Shown here: positions 54,971 to 64,000 of the stretch, one piece after another
How positions within the stretch are numbered: position 1 is the first letter of the stretch
How the letters are laid out: the number at the start of each line of letters is the position of its first letter
Assembly (NCBI GenBank): GCA_001630475.1
Contig: KV419413.1
Coordinates: 79,429-143,428 of the forward strand
Direction of reading: 5' to 3'
Length of the DNA stretch: 64,000 nucleotides
DNA from: Sistotremastrum niveocremeum HHB9708
Lineage: Eukaryota > Basidiomycota > Agaricomycetes > Sistotremastrales > Sistotremastraceae
Notes under the pieces: model-generated
What the model saw: the letters and a program-made list of their open reading frames with translations, nothing else
Database searches by the model: none
Told to the model about the DNA's origin: nothing
Translations under genes and position numbers: made by a program

Positions 54971-57163
54971 ATGCCTGGCTCTCCAGTTTCGGTGCACATC
55001 AACGATATCGAGCTCAATTCACCCCACGATACATCAACCCCATCCCATGATCTATTCAACAGTCCTATTTTCCATCGGCTTTTGACTTTGGTAGCCGAGC
55101 AGACTGCGATTCTCAGAGAGCAGAAAGAGACCCTCCTGGACCACGGAAAGAAATTGGAAACTCTGGCCCATGATGCAGTAAGCAGTGAGATATATCAAAA
55201 GTCTGCGTGCGTACTCCTCTGATCTCCATGTTGTTAGATGACCAGCCATACGATGCTGACCCCGAGCCTATGAAGAACGAGCAAACGTGGAGTGCAGTCT
55301 ACGAGATCGCAACGGCAAAAATGAAAGAGGAAGCGGACGAATGGAAGGGCCTGATGGATGTGTCGCTAGTCTTCGTGAGCATTAATATTCTTATGTTCGC
55401 TCATATACATTCGTTGACTCAGGTCAGATAGCCATTTTCTTGACAGTGCTCACGGCTTTTCTTGTCCCCGCTGCGCAAATTCTACTTCCAGATTCTCCAC
55501 CTTCAGAAAGCTTTGTGGACGGTTCAACTTTGCCTCCTTTGCCGCCAAGCTCTGACGAGAATGTCTGTGCATTATATTATCTGGCATTGATCACGGCTGT
55601 AGGTCTCATTCCAACTGTGCTTCTTAAATTACTCAAAAGAAGGGACAGATGTGCAACGCCGTTCTCTGTGTGATCGGACGTCAGTGGGTTGCAAAACTCT
55701 TGAGCCGACCAAGTGGCAGAACACATCGAGAGAGAACGATACGGTTCGAAGAGCGAAAACGTTTAGCAAACGGCTGGATCAAACCTCTCGTCACTGTCCT
55801 CTATTGGTCACTACTCCTTTCCATCGGTCTCTTCGTCGCAGGCCTTCTATACCGGCTCCAAAATCTATCAAAGTCTTTTGACGAGAATGCGGCCAGCTTG
55901 CAAGCGACTTGGTCGCTAGGCGTCGCAATGGTGGCAATAATCATTGCGGGCATCACGGCCACGACCGTCCATGCCATCCGATTCGAAAGCTCTCCATTTG
56001 ATGGATTATCAAGCAGGATTGGCGTCAAGATTGTCGATTTAGCGGCGAGACGATGGAAATCGATTGGGAGCTGGAGAATCAGAGTGGACTGCGAGTCTCC
56101 GAGCACACTTCTCAGGGCCTATATGAGCCTCATTGCAGATGCGCACGACCGAAAGCTCCTCGATCGTGCCGTCGCATCGTTCTCGTATGCTGCCTCAGTC
56201 AACTCTGGAGAACACATGATGGACCTCGTGCGAGAAGCCTACGAGCGTTTCATGGCAACAGACAGCTCACTTCGCGTCCGCGAAACAGTCAAAGCTCAGA
56301 TCTCACGCTTCTCTCGCGACTGCCACAAAGTTCTATGGGAAGCAGGTGCTGTTACATCGGAGCCTAACACTGAACTTATCGACTTCCTCCTCAAACGTTG
56401 TCACTTCCCTAACGACTTCCCCGCATACGCTACATTTATGTCCTACACAGAGAAGAACCGGGATCTCCGCAAACTCGGGACGCTCTCTGTGGACGAATGC
56501 ATCGCCAAGGTCTTATGCACGTATGACCAGAATGGGCGCTTAGGCGATCGGAATCAGATCTTCAATCAGGCTGTCTTCTACAGCCAATCGCTTCTTCGTG
56601 AAAGGAGGGAGAATGATGTCGCCCGCATCCTGCTTCATGTCGACCCCTTATCAGTCATCCGATCCTTCATGCGATGCCAGTACGAATCCAGCTTTCTCTC
56701 CCTGAAGCATCTCCTCTCTTTCATCGTTCGGAACCGCGAATTTGAGGCTCTACACTGCGTCAATAAATTCCTGAAGAATCCTCCAAGCAATATCAGATAC
56801 GACGTCGTCTCAAGAGTCCTCCACGACATCGCTTTCTCTCAGATTCCGTTCCCCGATGACTTTGATCCTTCACCGATCATTCGCTTCGCCTCTCAATATT
56901 CGTATCCGGATCCCACAAATTTGGAGATAGGGCTCATCTATCTCAATCGTTCTGAGCCCTCGAACCTATCTGATCCAGCTGCTGTCTTCGACTTCGTCCG
57001 CCTCTGTTTGGAGACGGAATTTCCAGCTCAATATCATTTGACATATTCGAGAAAGGATATTCGTGAACAAGCAGAAGAGGCTTTGCAGCGTCTCTCTTGT
57101 CTTGAACACGGGCCTCTTCCTCCATTTCCCTTATTGCCTGTAAATATGACATCGGCCGAATAG
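54971..57163 (+). CDS. DUF6535-type membrane protein A
   Basis: Fungal multi-pass membrane protein of unknown function. Exons: from ATG 54971, FNSPIFHRLLTLVAEQTAIL with a coiled-coil stretch LREQKETLLDHGKKLETL; then YDADPEPMKNEQTWSAVYE; the DUF6535 hallmark KEEADEWKGLMDVSLVF leading into the first helix (IAIFLTVLTAFLVPAAQ); CALYYLALITA; and a long exon from about 55649 with MCNAVLCVIGRQWVAKLL, VLYWSLLLSIGLFVAGLLY and a further helix VAMVAIIIAGITATTVH. The last 330 residues are soluble and helical (LLDRAVASFSYAASV, AYERFMATDSSLRVRETV). About 680 residues, no break seen. It is a paralogue of 59851-62211 in opposite orientation. Topology predicts membrane helices in the first half and a cytosolic tail. 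Confidence 0.82.
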
Positions 57164-57375
57164 TCATCTACCTCCACTGCTGTGTCTTTCTTGGGAAGTT
57201 CGACCACAAATCCTACAACGTCGCCTTGATAATCATCGAAGCTGTTTACAAGCTACCATTCTTTTCCATGCAAACATCAACAAGCACATCGTCCTGATCG
57301 GACTCCGAGGCTCCTGCCGACATCGTAAGGATTAGGGAGATTTTAATCGGTCAGAAAAGGACAATGAAGCCTAAC
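57164..57375. other. Convergent spacer
   Basis: About 210 bp between the stop codons of DUF6535 gene A and F-box gene 12; contains two 3' ends, nothing else recognised. Confidence 0.4.
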
Positions 57376-59165
57376 TCAAGTCTCAGTTGAGTTATCAACT
57401 TGGTGCTCCACAGGATCGGATTGAACAATTGTCGTCGTCGCCGACGAGAGGAGTTCATCCAGTCCACAATGCGCAAATCCACGAGTAAATTTGAGAGTTT
57501 GAATGCATACGCCTTTCTTCTCTCGGAAATCCAAAAACTGCTTCATCCGTAGGCTGCTGAACCTGGTTCCGGTGCAATCCAAAATTCTCAGAAGCGGACA
57601 AAGGACAGTCGGAGTATCTTCGAGAGCGGTCAAAAGTCTTTCGAATCCAAGTTCTTCCGTACAGACGCGAATGTGAGCGATTTTCGACCAGGCAGTGAAC
57701 GCGAGGATGATATCGCCCAAGGAGGGCAAAATCGAATACCGGATGTCAAGGAGAGAGATGTTGGTAGAATATGATGAGAGTGTTGGGAATGAGTGAATTT
57801 CCTCAGGTGGCCCGTCATGGAAACCATATGCATGAGCTACTGAGATAGGCCCTCTCGACTGGTAAGTCATGGAGAAAATGATATTATACTCGTCATTGCT
57901 GATCTTCAGTTCGTTGGATTCCATAAGATAAAGACCCAAAAACTCGTAGAGCTCGTCATCGTCACGTTCATCTAAAAAGGTCCCTAGCGTCAAGCTAGCA
58001 GACACGGGCAGCGTAAGATGCTTGAGTATGATCTGCATCTCGGAGACGAGAACAAAGTCGATGACGAGGCTTTCAAGTTGGTCAAGGTAACGAGTTCGTG
58101 GTCATCTTCGTCATCTCCATAGCACTCCGTGTTCGTGATGGAACAGGTCTTCAATTGCGGGTAGTATGAAAGAAAGTCGAGAATTTCGTTGATTTCGAGT
58201 CGAAACCCTCCTTTGATTACAAGGTGGACGAGAGACACGATAGGTCGGGGAATGATTCTAGGGACGCCTTTGAATCTCATAGTAGAAAGTGCCGGCATAT
58301 TCAAAACGATGGGCCTGCGTTGAGGGTCCTCTTCAAAGGCGTCCATCACATCTAGAGTCTGCAAAACGCTGAACTCCTTGTGCCCCATGTGATCAGATAG
58401 AAAATCTTCCAGCCTCGGTATATCATGCTGAGTTGCGACTTTCGACCAGCGAACCTGCAGCTGACGTATCCGCGGTGCAAGCTGGCGCAAGGATTCTCCG
58501 AGTAGCGTGGTGTTCAGCACGCCGCAACCAGAGTTACTGCGAAGACAAACATGCACAGAATTATTTCTGCCGCGATCTCGAATGAGCCGAAACAGATGTT
58601 GAGGGCACGGTAGAGGGATTCTGTACCACAAAGACGGAGAATTGATGGCTACGTTTCTCCATTTTGTGCAGCTAGGAAATGTGGGAGAGAGTGAGATGAT
58701 CATAGTGCTTGAGCCCTGAAAACTTACATGGAGTAAGTTGGAAATAGTGGGAAACCTTTGGTAAGAAAAGAATGTCCACAACCTGGGTCTATCCCGTATT
58801 GCAGAATCTCCCTGATGAGCTCGTCGGACAGCCGGCCGATCGGGGTACAGAAATTATGTTTGAGCTTCATAGAGCGCTCGATTTTGTCCTTCATCAAAGA
58901 GAATCCTTTAGGCATGCATCACCCGGGTTAGGAGGGTAGGTGGCATAATGTTTCACTCACTATTTTCCAAGTTCAGCATCTCCTCACTCAGACTCGCCGC
59001 ATTAGTGAGTTGACGCTGGCTAGATGAATCAAGATCATTGAGAAATGATGGGGAACGAGTTATGAATCGCTTCGCTCACATTGAATCTGCTGCCCTCGAC
59101 TCAAATCCCGCACAAAGCTCAGAAAGCTCCCTCGACAACTCGGAGTCGACTTGACTCCCGCTCAT
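57376..59165 (-). pseudogene. F-box/leucine-rich gene 12, single frameshift
   Basis: ATG at 59165 begins MSGSQVDSELSRELSELC. The F-box exon (about 58915-58732) reads MKLKHNFCTPIGRLSDELIR and EILQYG. After the family intron come CTKWRNVAINSPSLW and IPLPCPQHLFRLIRDRGRN. The frame runs to DDEDDHELVTL (about 58085), after which the family text continues in another frame: LESLVIDFVLVSEMQIIL and on to VLCPLLRILDCTGT, MKQFLDFREKKGVCI and VDNSTET. Gene 14 has VSLDRLQSFEIDM at the break, so one missing base near 58085-58090 explains it. This may be a true loss or a sequencing error. Otherwise conserved; same subgroup as genes 10 and 14. Confidence 0.8.
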
Positions 59166-59463
59166 CGCGATGAGCTGCGCGTTCCAGAGGAGGCCTAGAC
59201 TGCTTCTTGAAAAATCGGTATGGCAATGAAGATAGCCAGAGGTGGCAGGACTTTTGGTGCAGTGCACTGAGGGGGAGATGCCATCCGGCAACCGACAGCC
59301 CATCCGATGAAGCCATTGCCTTCATCGCAGTCAACTGGCGAAGCAGGATTTATTTTCCATGTGCCTTTGGATATAAGTGCCGCAGCATTAACGGCTCCAA
59401 CTCCTACAAGATCAAAGCTGGGTATTTGGCCCGCTCACCAAAACTACTTCTAGTGGTTATTCT
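59166..59463. other. Spacer containing the start of a duplicated segment
   Basis: From about 59250 the sequence (CTTTTGGTGCA, GATGCCATCCGGCAACC, TTTGGCCCGCTCACC) closely matches 62430-62640, the 3' flank of F-box gene 14. It is the non-coding half of a duplication of about 510 bp. Confidence 0.65.
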
Positions 59464-59755
59464 TTACACGCATAGATCGTCTATATCAATAAGCACATTA
59501 TCCAGCCTTCCAGCTCCGAGACTCCGGCCGGCATAGAAAGAGTCAGGCAGGACTCGAGTTATTACGAGAAGAGACTGGAGTTCCCGGGCGCGAATTTTCG
59601 GCAGAGTCCTCAACCTCCACAGGATCCAAATTGAATAATTGTCGTTGACGTCGTCGAGATGAGTCATCTACACAGAATGTGCAAACCCACGAGTGGATTT
59701 CAGGGTATGGATGCACAAGCCTTTCTTCTCTCGGAAATCCAAGAATTGCTGCATC
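59250..59755. repeat. Duplicated segment, copy 1 (partner 62430-62935)
   Basis: About 500 bp aligned by eye with 62430-62935 in the same orientation, clearly similar but with many substitutions and small gaps. It includes the 3' flank and C-terminal codons of an F-box gene. Confidence 0.7.
59464..59755 (-). pseudogene. F-box gene remnant 13 (C-terminal fragment)
   Basis: Short minus-strand remnant matching the last ~90 codons of gene 14: FLDFREKKGL, KSTRGFAHS-like codons, QLFNLDPVEVEDSAE, NSRPGTPVSS. It stops abruptly near 59755 and runs into unrelated sequence just before the end of DUF6535 gene B. No F-box or upstream exon. It is the coding half of the duplicated segment and must be non-functional. 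Confidence 0.75.
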
Positions 59756-59850
59756 GTCACTTTGTAACGCAAAGCCAGAACGAAAGCAACAAGCCACTGA
59801 AAGCCTCATATCAAAAGCGTAGGACTTGACTGCACCGTCAACAACTCCCA

Positions 59851-62211
59851 TCAGTCGGCGGCTTCTATCTGGAGATGCAGAGAAGAAGCTGCAGGAGATC
59901 GCGAGGTGTCGGGCTCCTCAAAGCTCAGACTGATGGTCCGAGGACTATCAGAGCCATTACGCGGTCTCTGCTCGAATGCAGAAGAATCCCCGAAAGGTGG
60001 TCGTGCATATGGAGGAAGCGGAATATGACCGAGAGCTGCCATGCGAGCAACAATCTGGCGTGCCCTTTCGCAGGTTTCCTCATCGTTAGAAAGGACCGTG
60101 CGCTCCATAAGGAAGTAGTAGGGACTCAGGCGGGAGGCAATGAAAGAAAGAACTCCAGAAGGATTTGAAAGGGAAGATAAGTTACATCCCTCCAAATAGT
60201 CCAATATCTTCCCGCGTAGTGTGAGGATTATAGTTAAGTTTGTTGTTTTGGATATATGTTGGATGACGGGAGAGAAGTCAGCATTCAAAGGGAAGCAAAG
60301 GTCAAGAGGACTGATGAGGTAAAGGAAATTTTCAGTATACGAAGGACAGAGAGTCCGGCGGGGGGGATTGCCGAGGAACTCGTTGATCCAGACAAGGACG
60401 TCCTGCTGATGATCCCGCACAATAAATCGGGGCATGGACACGTAGTGATACAGTACGGGAGTGTCCTCTTGGCAACCCAGGAAAGACCTCACAATGGAGC
60501 GACGTTCAACATGTGAGAAGATGCGTGCGACGACATCTTGCTTCCCGGCGTTGAGTAATTCGTTACAATGGTCAAAAGCTTTTCGGTAGATATCAATGCG
60601 GTCTCCGACGGGCCCACTCCGGTCATATGCGCAGAGCATTTGGGCAATACACTTCTCAAGTGAGTCACGCCGTAAGTTCCCTATGCCTCGGAGATCGTCA
60701 TTGTGCTCCCGGTACGAAGTGAGGGTGATTTCGGCAGGAAAATGAGGAAATTCCACAGCCTCGGGAGCTTGTTTGAGGAGGAATTCAACCAACTCGCTTG
60801 GAGGAGGTTTGAAGGCGGGGTAGTCCTGCATAAGCGCCAGTATGAACATATCTCTGTGAGGATATGAGCGTTTGGGGCTACCAAGCGCAAAGCGAGGGGT
60901 CTGTGCTCGAACTGTCTCTCGGACGCGCATGGACGTGTCTGTTGCCATCAAGCGATCATACACTCTCTTCAGCAGATCCACCTTTGTATCTCCATAGTTG
61001 ACCCAAGCTGCGTACGAAAAGGATGGCACAGCTCGATCAAGCAGCTTTGGGTCATTCGCGTCTACGATCAATTCCAGATAAGTCTTGAGGAGCTTTGAGC
61101 GCGACGTCCAGTCCACCTCGACCCTCCACTTTGCAATGGCGTCGCATTTCTGAGCTAGCAAACCCATCATCTTCACCATCAGCTTGCTCAAGAGCCCTTC
61201 GAACGGCGAAGTGTCAAAACGAATGGCATGAAGAGCGGTAGCAGAGATTAAGGCAATGATTCCGGAGGCCAGACAGATACCCAGACTCCACGTGGCCTCG
61301 AGGATCGTGGCGGTCTGATCAAATGAAGTCGAAAGGTTACGGAGTTGATAGAGTAGACCGGCGATGAAGAGGCCTATGGATAGCAGGAGAGACCAGTAGA
61401 GGAGCGAGACTAGAGGCTTGATCCAGCCGTATGCTAGACGCTTTCGCTCCTCGTGACGTATTGTTCGTTCTCGGTGCGTTTTGCCTATTGGTCGACTCAG
61501 GAGCTTGCTAACCCATTGTCGGCCAACGACGCACAGAACCGCGTTACACATCTGTGTTATCGTTCAGTATTGTTCGGCAAGATATTATGGCACACAACTC
61601 ACAGCCATGATCAGAGCGAGATAATACAGAGCACATACGTTTTCGTCCGATTGTGGTGGAAGAGGAGGTGGGGAGCTCGTTGCATTGCTCACAGCGCTCG
61701 TGGATGACGGAGGAGGGAGCAGATTCTGCGCTGCTGGTACAAGAAACGCCGTCAGGACGGCCAAGAAAATAGCGATCTAGGGAACATCGAGGTGTTCAGA
61801 ATAAATGGACACCCTCAAAGGAGATTGACGTACAAAGACTAAGGAGACGTCCATCAGACCCTTCCACTCGTCCGCTTCTTCTTTCATCTTCGTTGTGGCG
61901 ACCTCGTAAACGGCGCTCCACATTTGTTCACTCTCCAGTGGATTTGGTTCTTCGTCGTACGGCTGCTCATCTGATCGACGTGATCAGAGACCAGACTGAT
62001 TGCAGCGACGAAAGACTTCACCTTTCATGGCATCCTTGACCAGTGTATCTAGTTTTTCGCTGTGAGACGACAGTGTTGCACCCTGCTCTTTGATGGCAGC
62101 GGTCTGCTCGGCGATCAAATTGAGCAGACGATGAAAGATTGGGGTGTCGAACTGGTCGGGAGCGAGAGCAGCCGGAGGAGGGAGAACCTCGTTGGGTGGA
62201 TTGGTCGACAT
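59851..62211 (-). CDS. DUF6535-type membrane protein B
   Basis: I chose the ATG at 62211 (MSTNPPNEVLPPPAAL). Exon order as in paralogue A: FDTPIFHRLLNLIAEQTAAI with a coiled coil; YDEEPNPLESEQMWSAVYE; KEEADEWKGLMDVSLVF; IAIFLAVLTAFLVPAAQ; CALYYLALIMA. The long exon (61551 down to 59851) starts MCNAVLCVVGRQWVSKLL and includes helices LLYWSLLLSIGLFIAGLLY and GICLASGIIALISATALH. The soluble half includes LLDRAVPSFSYAAWV, YDRLMATDTSMRVRETV and a longer serine/proline-rich C-terminal tail (PRTISLSFEEPDTSRSP) absent in A. About 725 residues, no break seen. Its 3' end abuts the F-box remnant, marking a duplication breakpoint. Function unknown; membrane topology as for A. Confidence 0.82.
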
Positions 62212-62716
62212 GAGAGACTCTTGACGGGGTAGAATGGGGAGTGCTGGCACGAACGATGGCACTTTATCTGTGCCATGCGTCGCCGAGATCGCCGATCAGC
62301 GTGTGAGAGTTCATGCACTGGAAGATTTCCATTCCTAGATTCCTTGTTCTCAGTATAGGTGACGATGTACTGCTCAAGCAGGAGTCAGAGATATCTTACA
62401 AGCACAGCGTTCAGCCTGTATCGTAGCAACTTTTGGTGCACCTGAGGGGAAGATGCCATCCGGCAACCGACAGCCCATCCGATGAAGGCGATGGCTTCAT
62501 CGGAATCGACTAGCGGGCTGAATTTATTTCACATGCCTTTGCGTATCAAGTTGCCACAGTATTAACGACTCGAGATCTTACAGGATCGAAACTCGGTATT
62601 TGGCCCGCTCACCAAAACTAACTTTAGTGGCCATTCTCTACATGCATAAATATCAATAAGCACGTTGTTCTGAATCCAGCCTTCCAGCTTCGAGACTCCG
62701 GTCTGCATGAGAAGAA
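62212..62716. other. Spacer with duplicated 3' flank
   Basis: The left part should be the promoter of DUF6535 gene B. From about 62430 it is the non-coding half of the duplicated segment, shared with 59250-59460. Confidence 0.55.
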
Positions 62717-62935
62717 TCAGGGAGCATTCGAGTCACTGCGAAGAGAGACTGGAGTTCCTGAGCGCGAACTTTCGGCAGAGTCCTCCACCTCAACAGGATC
62801 CAATTGAACAATCGTCGTCGTCGTCGTCGAGATGAGCTCATCTACCCCAGAATGTGCATATCCACGAGTGAATTTCAGCGTCTGTATGCGTGCTCCTTTA
62901 TTCTCTCGAAACTCCAGGAAATTCTTCATCCGTAA
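62430..62935. repeat. Duplicated segment, copy 2 (partner 59250-59755)
   Basis: Same-orientation partner of copy 1. Here the coding half is still attached to a complete-looking F-box gene (14), so this copy is probably the source. Confidence 0.7.
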
Positions 62936-64000
62936 GCTGCTAAACTCTGTCTCTGCACAGTCCAGAATCTTGAGAAGCGGGCAGACGATGTTCGGCGTCT
63001 CTTCGAGAGCGTTCAATAGCCTTTCAAATTCGAGTTCTTGCGTGCTGACGCGAATGTTTTCAATGTCATCCCAGAGGGAGAAGGCTAATATGAGATTGCT
63101 GAGAGAGGGTAAAACCGAATATTCAATGTCGATAAGGGAGAGATCGGATGAATGTGATGCGAGCGTTGGCAACAATGCGATTCCCGGGGGCGGTCCGTCG
63201 TGAGTGCGATGCGTGATCGTGATAGGGCCTCTTGATTTGTATGTCATAGAGTAGATGATATTCTTCTCGTCGCTGGTGATCTTCAGCTCGTCGGCTTTCA
63301 ACAGATAAGGACCGAGAAATCTGTGGAATAAGTGATAATCGGGATCAGGCAGATAGGTTCCCAAAGTCAAGCGAGCAGACGCAGGCAGCGTGAGATGGGC
63401 GAGTAAAATCTCCATTTCGGAGACATGCATCATGTCTATTTCGAAGCTTTGAAGTCGGTCCAAGGATACGATATCGTGGTCATCTTCAAGATCTCCGCAG
63501 GACTCCGTGTTGATGATAGAGCATATTTCCAGTTGAGTGTAATAGGAGAGTAGGTCAAGAATCTCGTTGATCTCAAGCTGGGACCCTCTGAACTCCAGCT
63601 CGATAAGGGAGGGTATGGGGCGAGGAATGGTGCTCGGTAGACCCTCAAAACCCATTATGCGAAGCGCCGGAGTGTTCAAAACGACAGGTTTGCGTGTAGG
63701 ATCTTCGTTGAATGTGTCCGTCAAGTCTATCTCCCGCAGAGCGCTGAACTCCTTTTGGCCCACATGATCAGAAAAGAAGACATCTAAAAATGGCATATTG
63801 GGTTGAGTTTCGAACCAAGCCCATGAAATCCGTAGTTGAGATATCCGTGGAGCGAGTTGGCGCAAGGACTCTCCAAGGGTGACGGTATCCAGCGGGTCGG
63901 GATCAGAGGCATTGACGACGGATACTTGGAGCAAGTTGCTTCTACTGCGGTCGCGGATGAGCCTGAAGAGATTTGGGTGGCATGGCAAAGAGATTCTGGA
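62717..64000 (-). CDS. F-box/leucine-rich protein 14, cut by the window edge
   Basis: Only the long last exon is inside the window; the F-box exon lies to the right of 64000. The visible text runs LPCHPNLFRLIRDRSRSN, LGESLRQLAPRISQLRISW, leucine-rich segments (INEILDLLSYYTQLEI, LPTLASHSSDLSLI), FERLLNALEETPNIVCPLL, KILDCAETEFSSLRMKNF and a tail with a TTTTT run (from a CGT/CGA trinucleotide repeat near 62815) and DPVEVEDSAESSRSGTP. About 425 codons visible, no break. Subgroup of genes 10 and 12. The family assignment is safe although its F-box cannot be seen here. Confidence 0.8.
   Translation of the reverse strand, partial: SRISLPCHPNLFRLIRDRSRSNLLQVSVVNASDPDPLDTVTLGESLRQLAPRISQLRISWAWFETQPNMPFLDVFFSDHVGQKEFSALREIDLTDTFNEDPTRKPVVLNTPALRIMGFEGLPSTIPRPIPSLIELEFRGSQLEINEILDLLSYYTQLEICSIINTESCGDLEDDHDIVSLDRLQSFEIDMMHVSEMEILLAHLTLPASARLTLGTYLPDPDYHLFHRFLGPYLLKADELKITSDEKNIIYSMTYKSRGPITITHRTHDGPPPGIALLPTLASHSSDLSLIDIEYSVLPSLSNLILAFSLWDDIENIRVSTQELEFERLLNALEETPNIVCPLLKILDCAETEFSSLRMKNFLEFRENKGARIQTLKFTRGYAHSGVDELISTTTTTIVQLDPVEVEDSAESSRSGTPVSLRSDSNAP

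Noticed and set aside
1-64000. CRISPR arrays, rRNA, bacterial-type operons, telomere repeats
   Set aside because: Looked for and not seen; the sequence is eukaryotic with spliced genes. No tRNA gene was recognised either, but a covariance-model search was not possible.

Overview
The window looks like an accessory stretch of a filamentous basidiomycete chromosome, most likely an Agaricomycete. Evidence: many genes with introns of about 45-60 nt (GT..AG), a dense fungal-type family of F-box proteins, two DUF6535-type membrane proteins, a SLIP-GC-like large GTPase, ARV1, and fungal hAT, PIF/Harbinger and Copia elements. I cannot name the species; a Sistotremastrum-like fungus is only a guess. 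There are no bacterial operons, CRISPR arrays or rRNA genes, and no tRNA gene that I could recognise. Bases 42833-43402 are an assembly gap (570 N).

Left part (1-10013): a broken C-terminal copy of a nuclear large-GTPase gene (155-1865), next to a Copia LTR end and pierced by a 97-bp palindromic MITE. It is followed by a 751-bp hAT-type MITE and a 337-bp TA-flanked MITE, then F-box gene 1 (minus). Next comes the complete paralogous GTPase gene (5924-10013, plus) with G1-G4 motifs, basic NLS-like stretches and a coiled coil.

Middle (10568-34992): eight more F-box genes (2-9) on both strands, interrupted only by ARV1 (22524-24237), an unrecognised minus-strand gene (21640-22302) and a small two-exon gene (25559-25907). 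Three of these F-box genes are damaged: gene 4 and gene 6 each have one in-frame stop, and gene 9 is split by a young Copia element that carries only gag-protease and has identical 450-bp LTRs.

Right-middle (35000-51385): a gene-poor zone with one small coiled-coil gene, then a transposon block. It holds a second copy of the 338-bp TA MITE, a 639-bp TA-flanked element, and a 4.87-kb hAT transposon with its transposase, itself carrying the second copy of the palindromic MITE. F-box gene 10 follows, then a 3.5-kb PIF/Harbinger element whose Myb-like gene was hit by a 506-bp hAT-type MITE.

Right end (52000-64000): SINE-like debris, then F-box genes 11, 12 (frameshifted), a remnant (13) and 14 (cut by the window edge). 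These are interleaved with two DUF6535 membrane-protein genes in opposite orientation, and a duplicated segment of about 510 bp is visible. Overall this is a fast-turnover birth-and-death cluster of at least 13 F-box/leucine-rich genes plus a remnant. If expressed, they would supply alternative substrate receptors to SCF ubiquitin ligases. A role together with the large GTPase in self/non-self or genome defence is conjecture.
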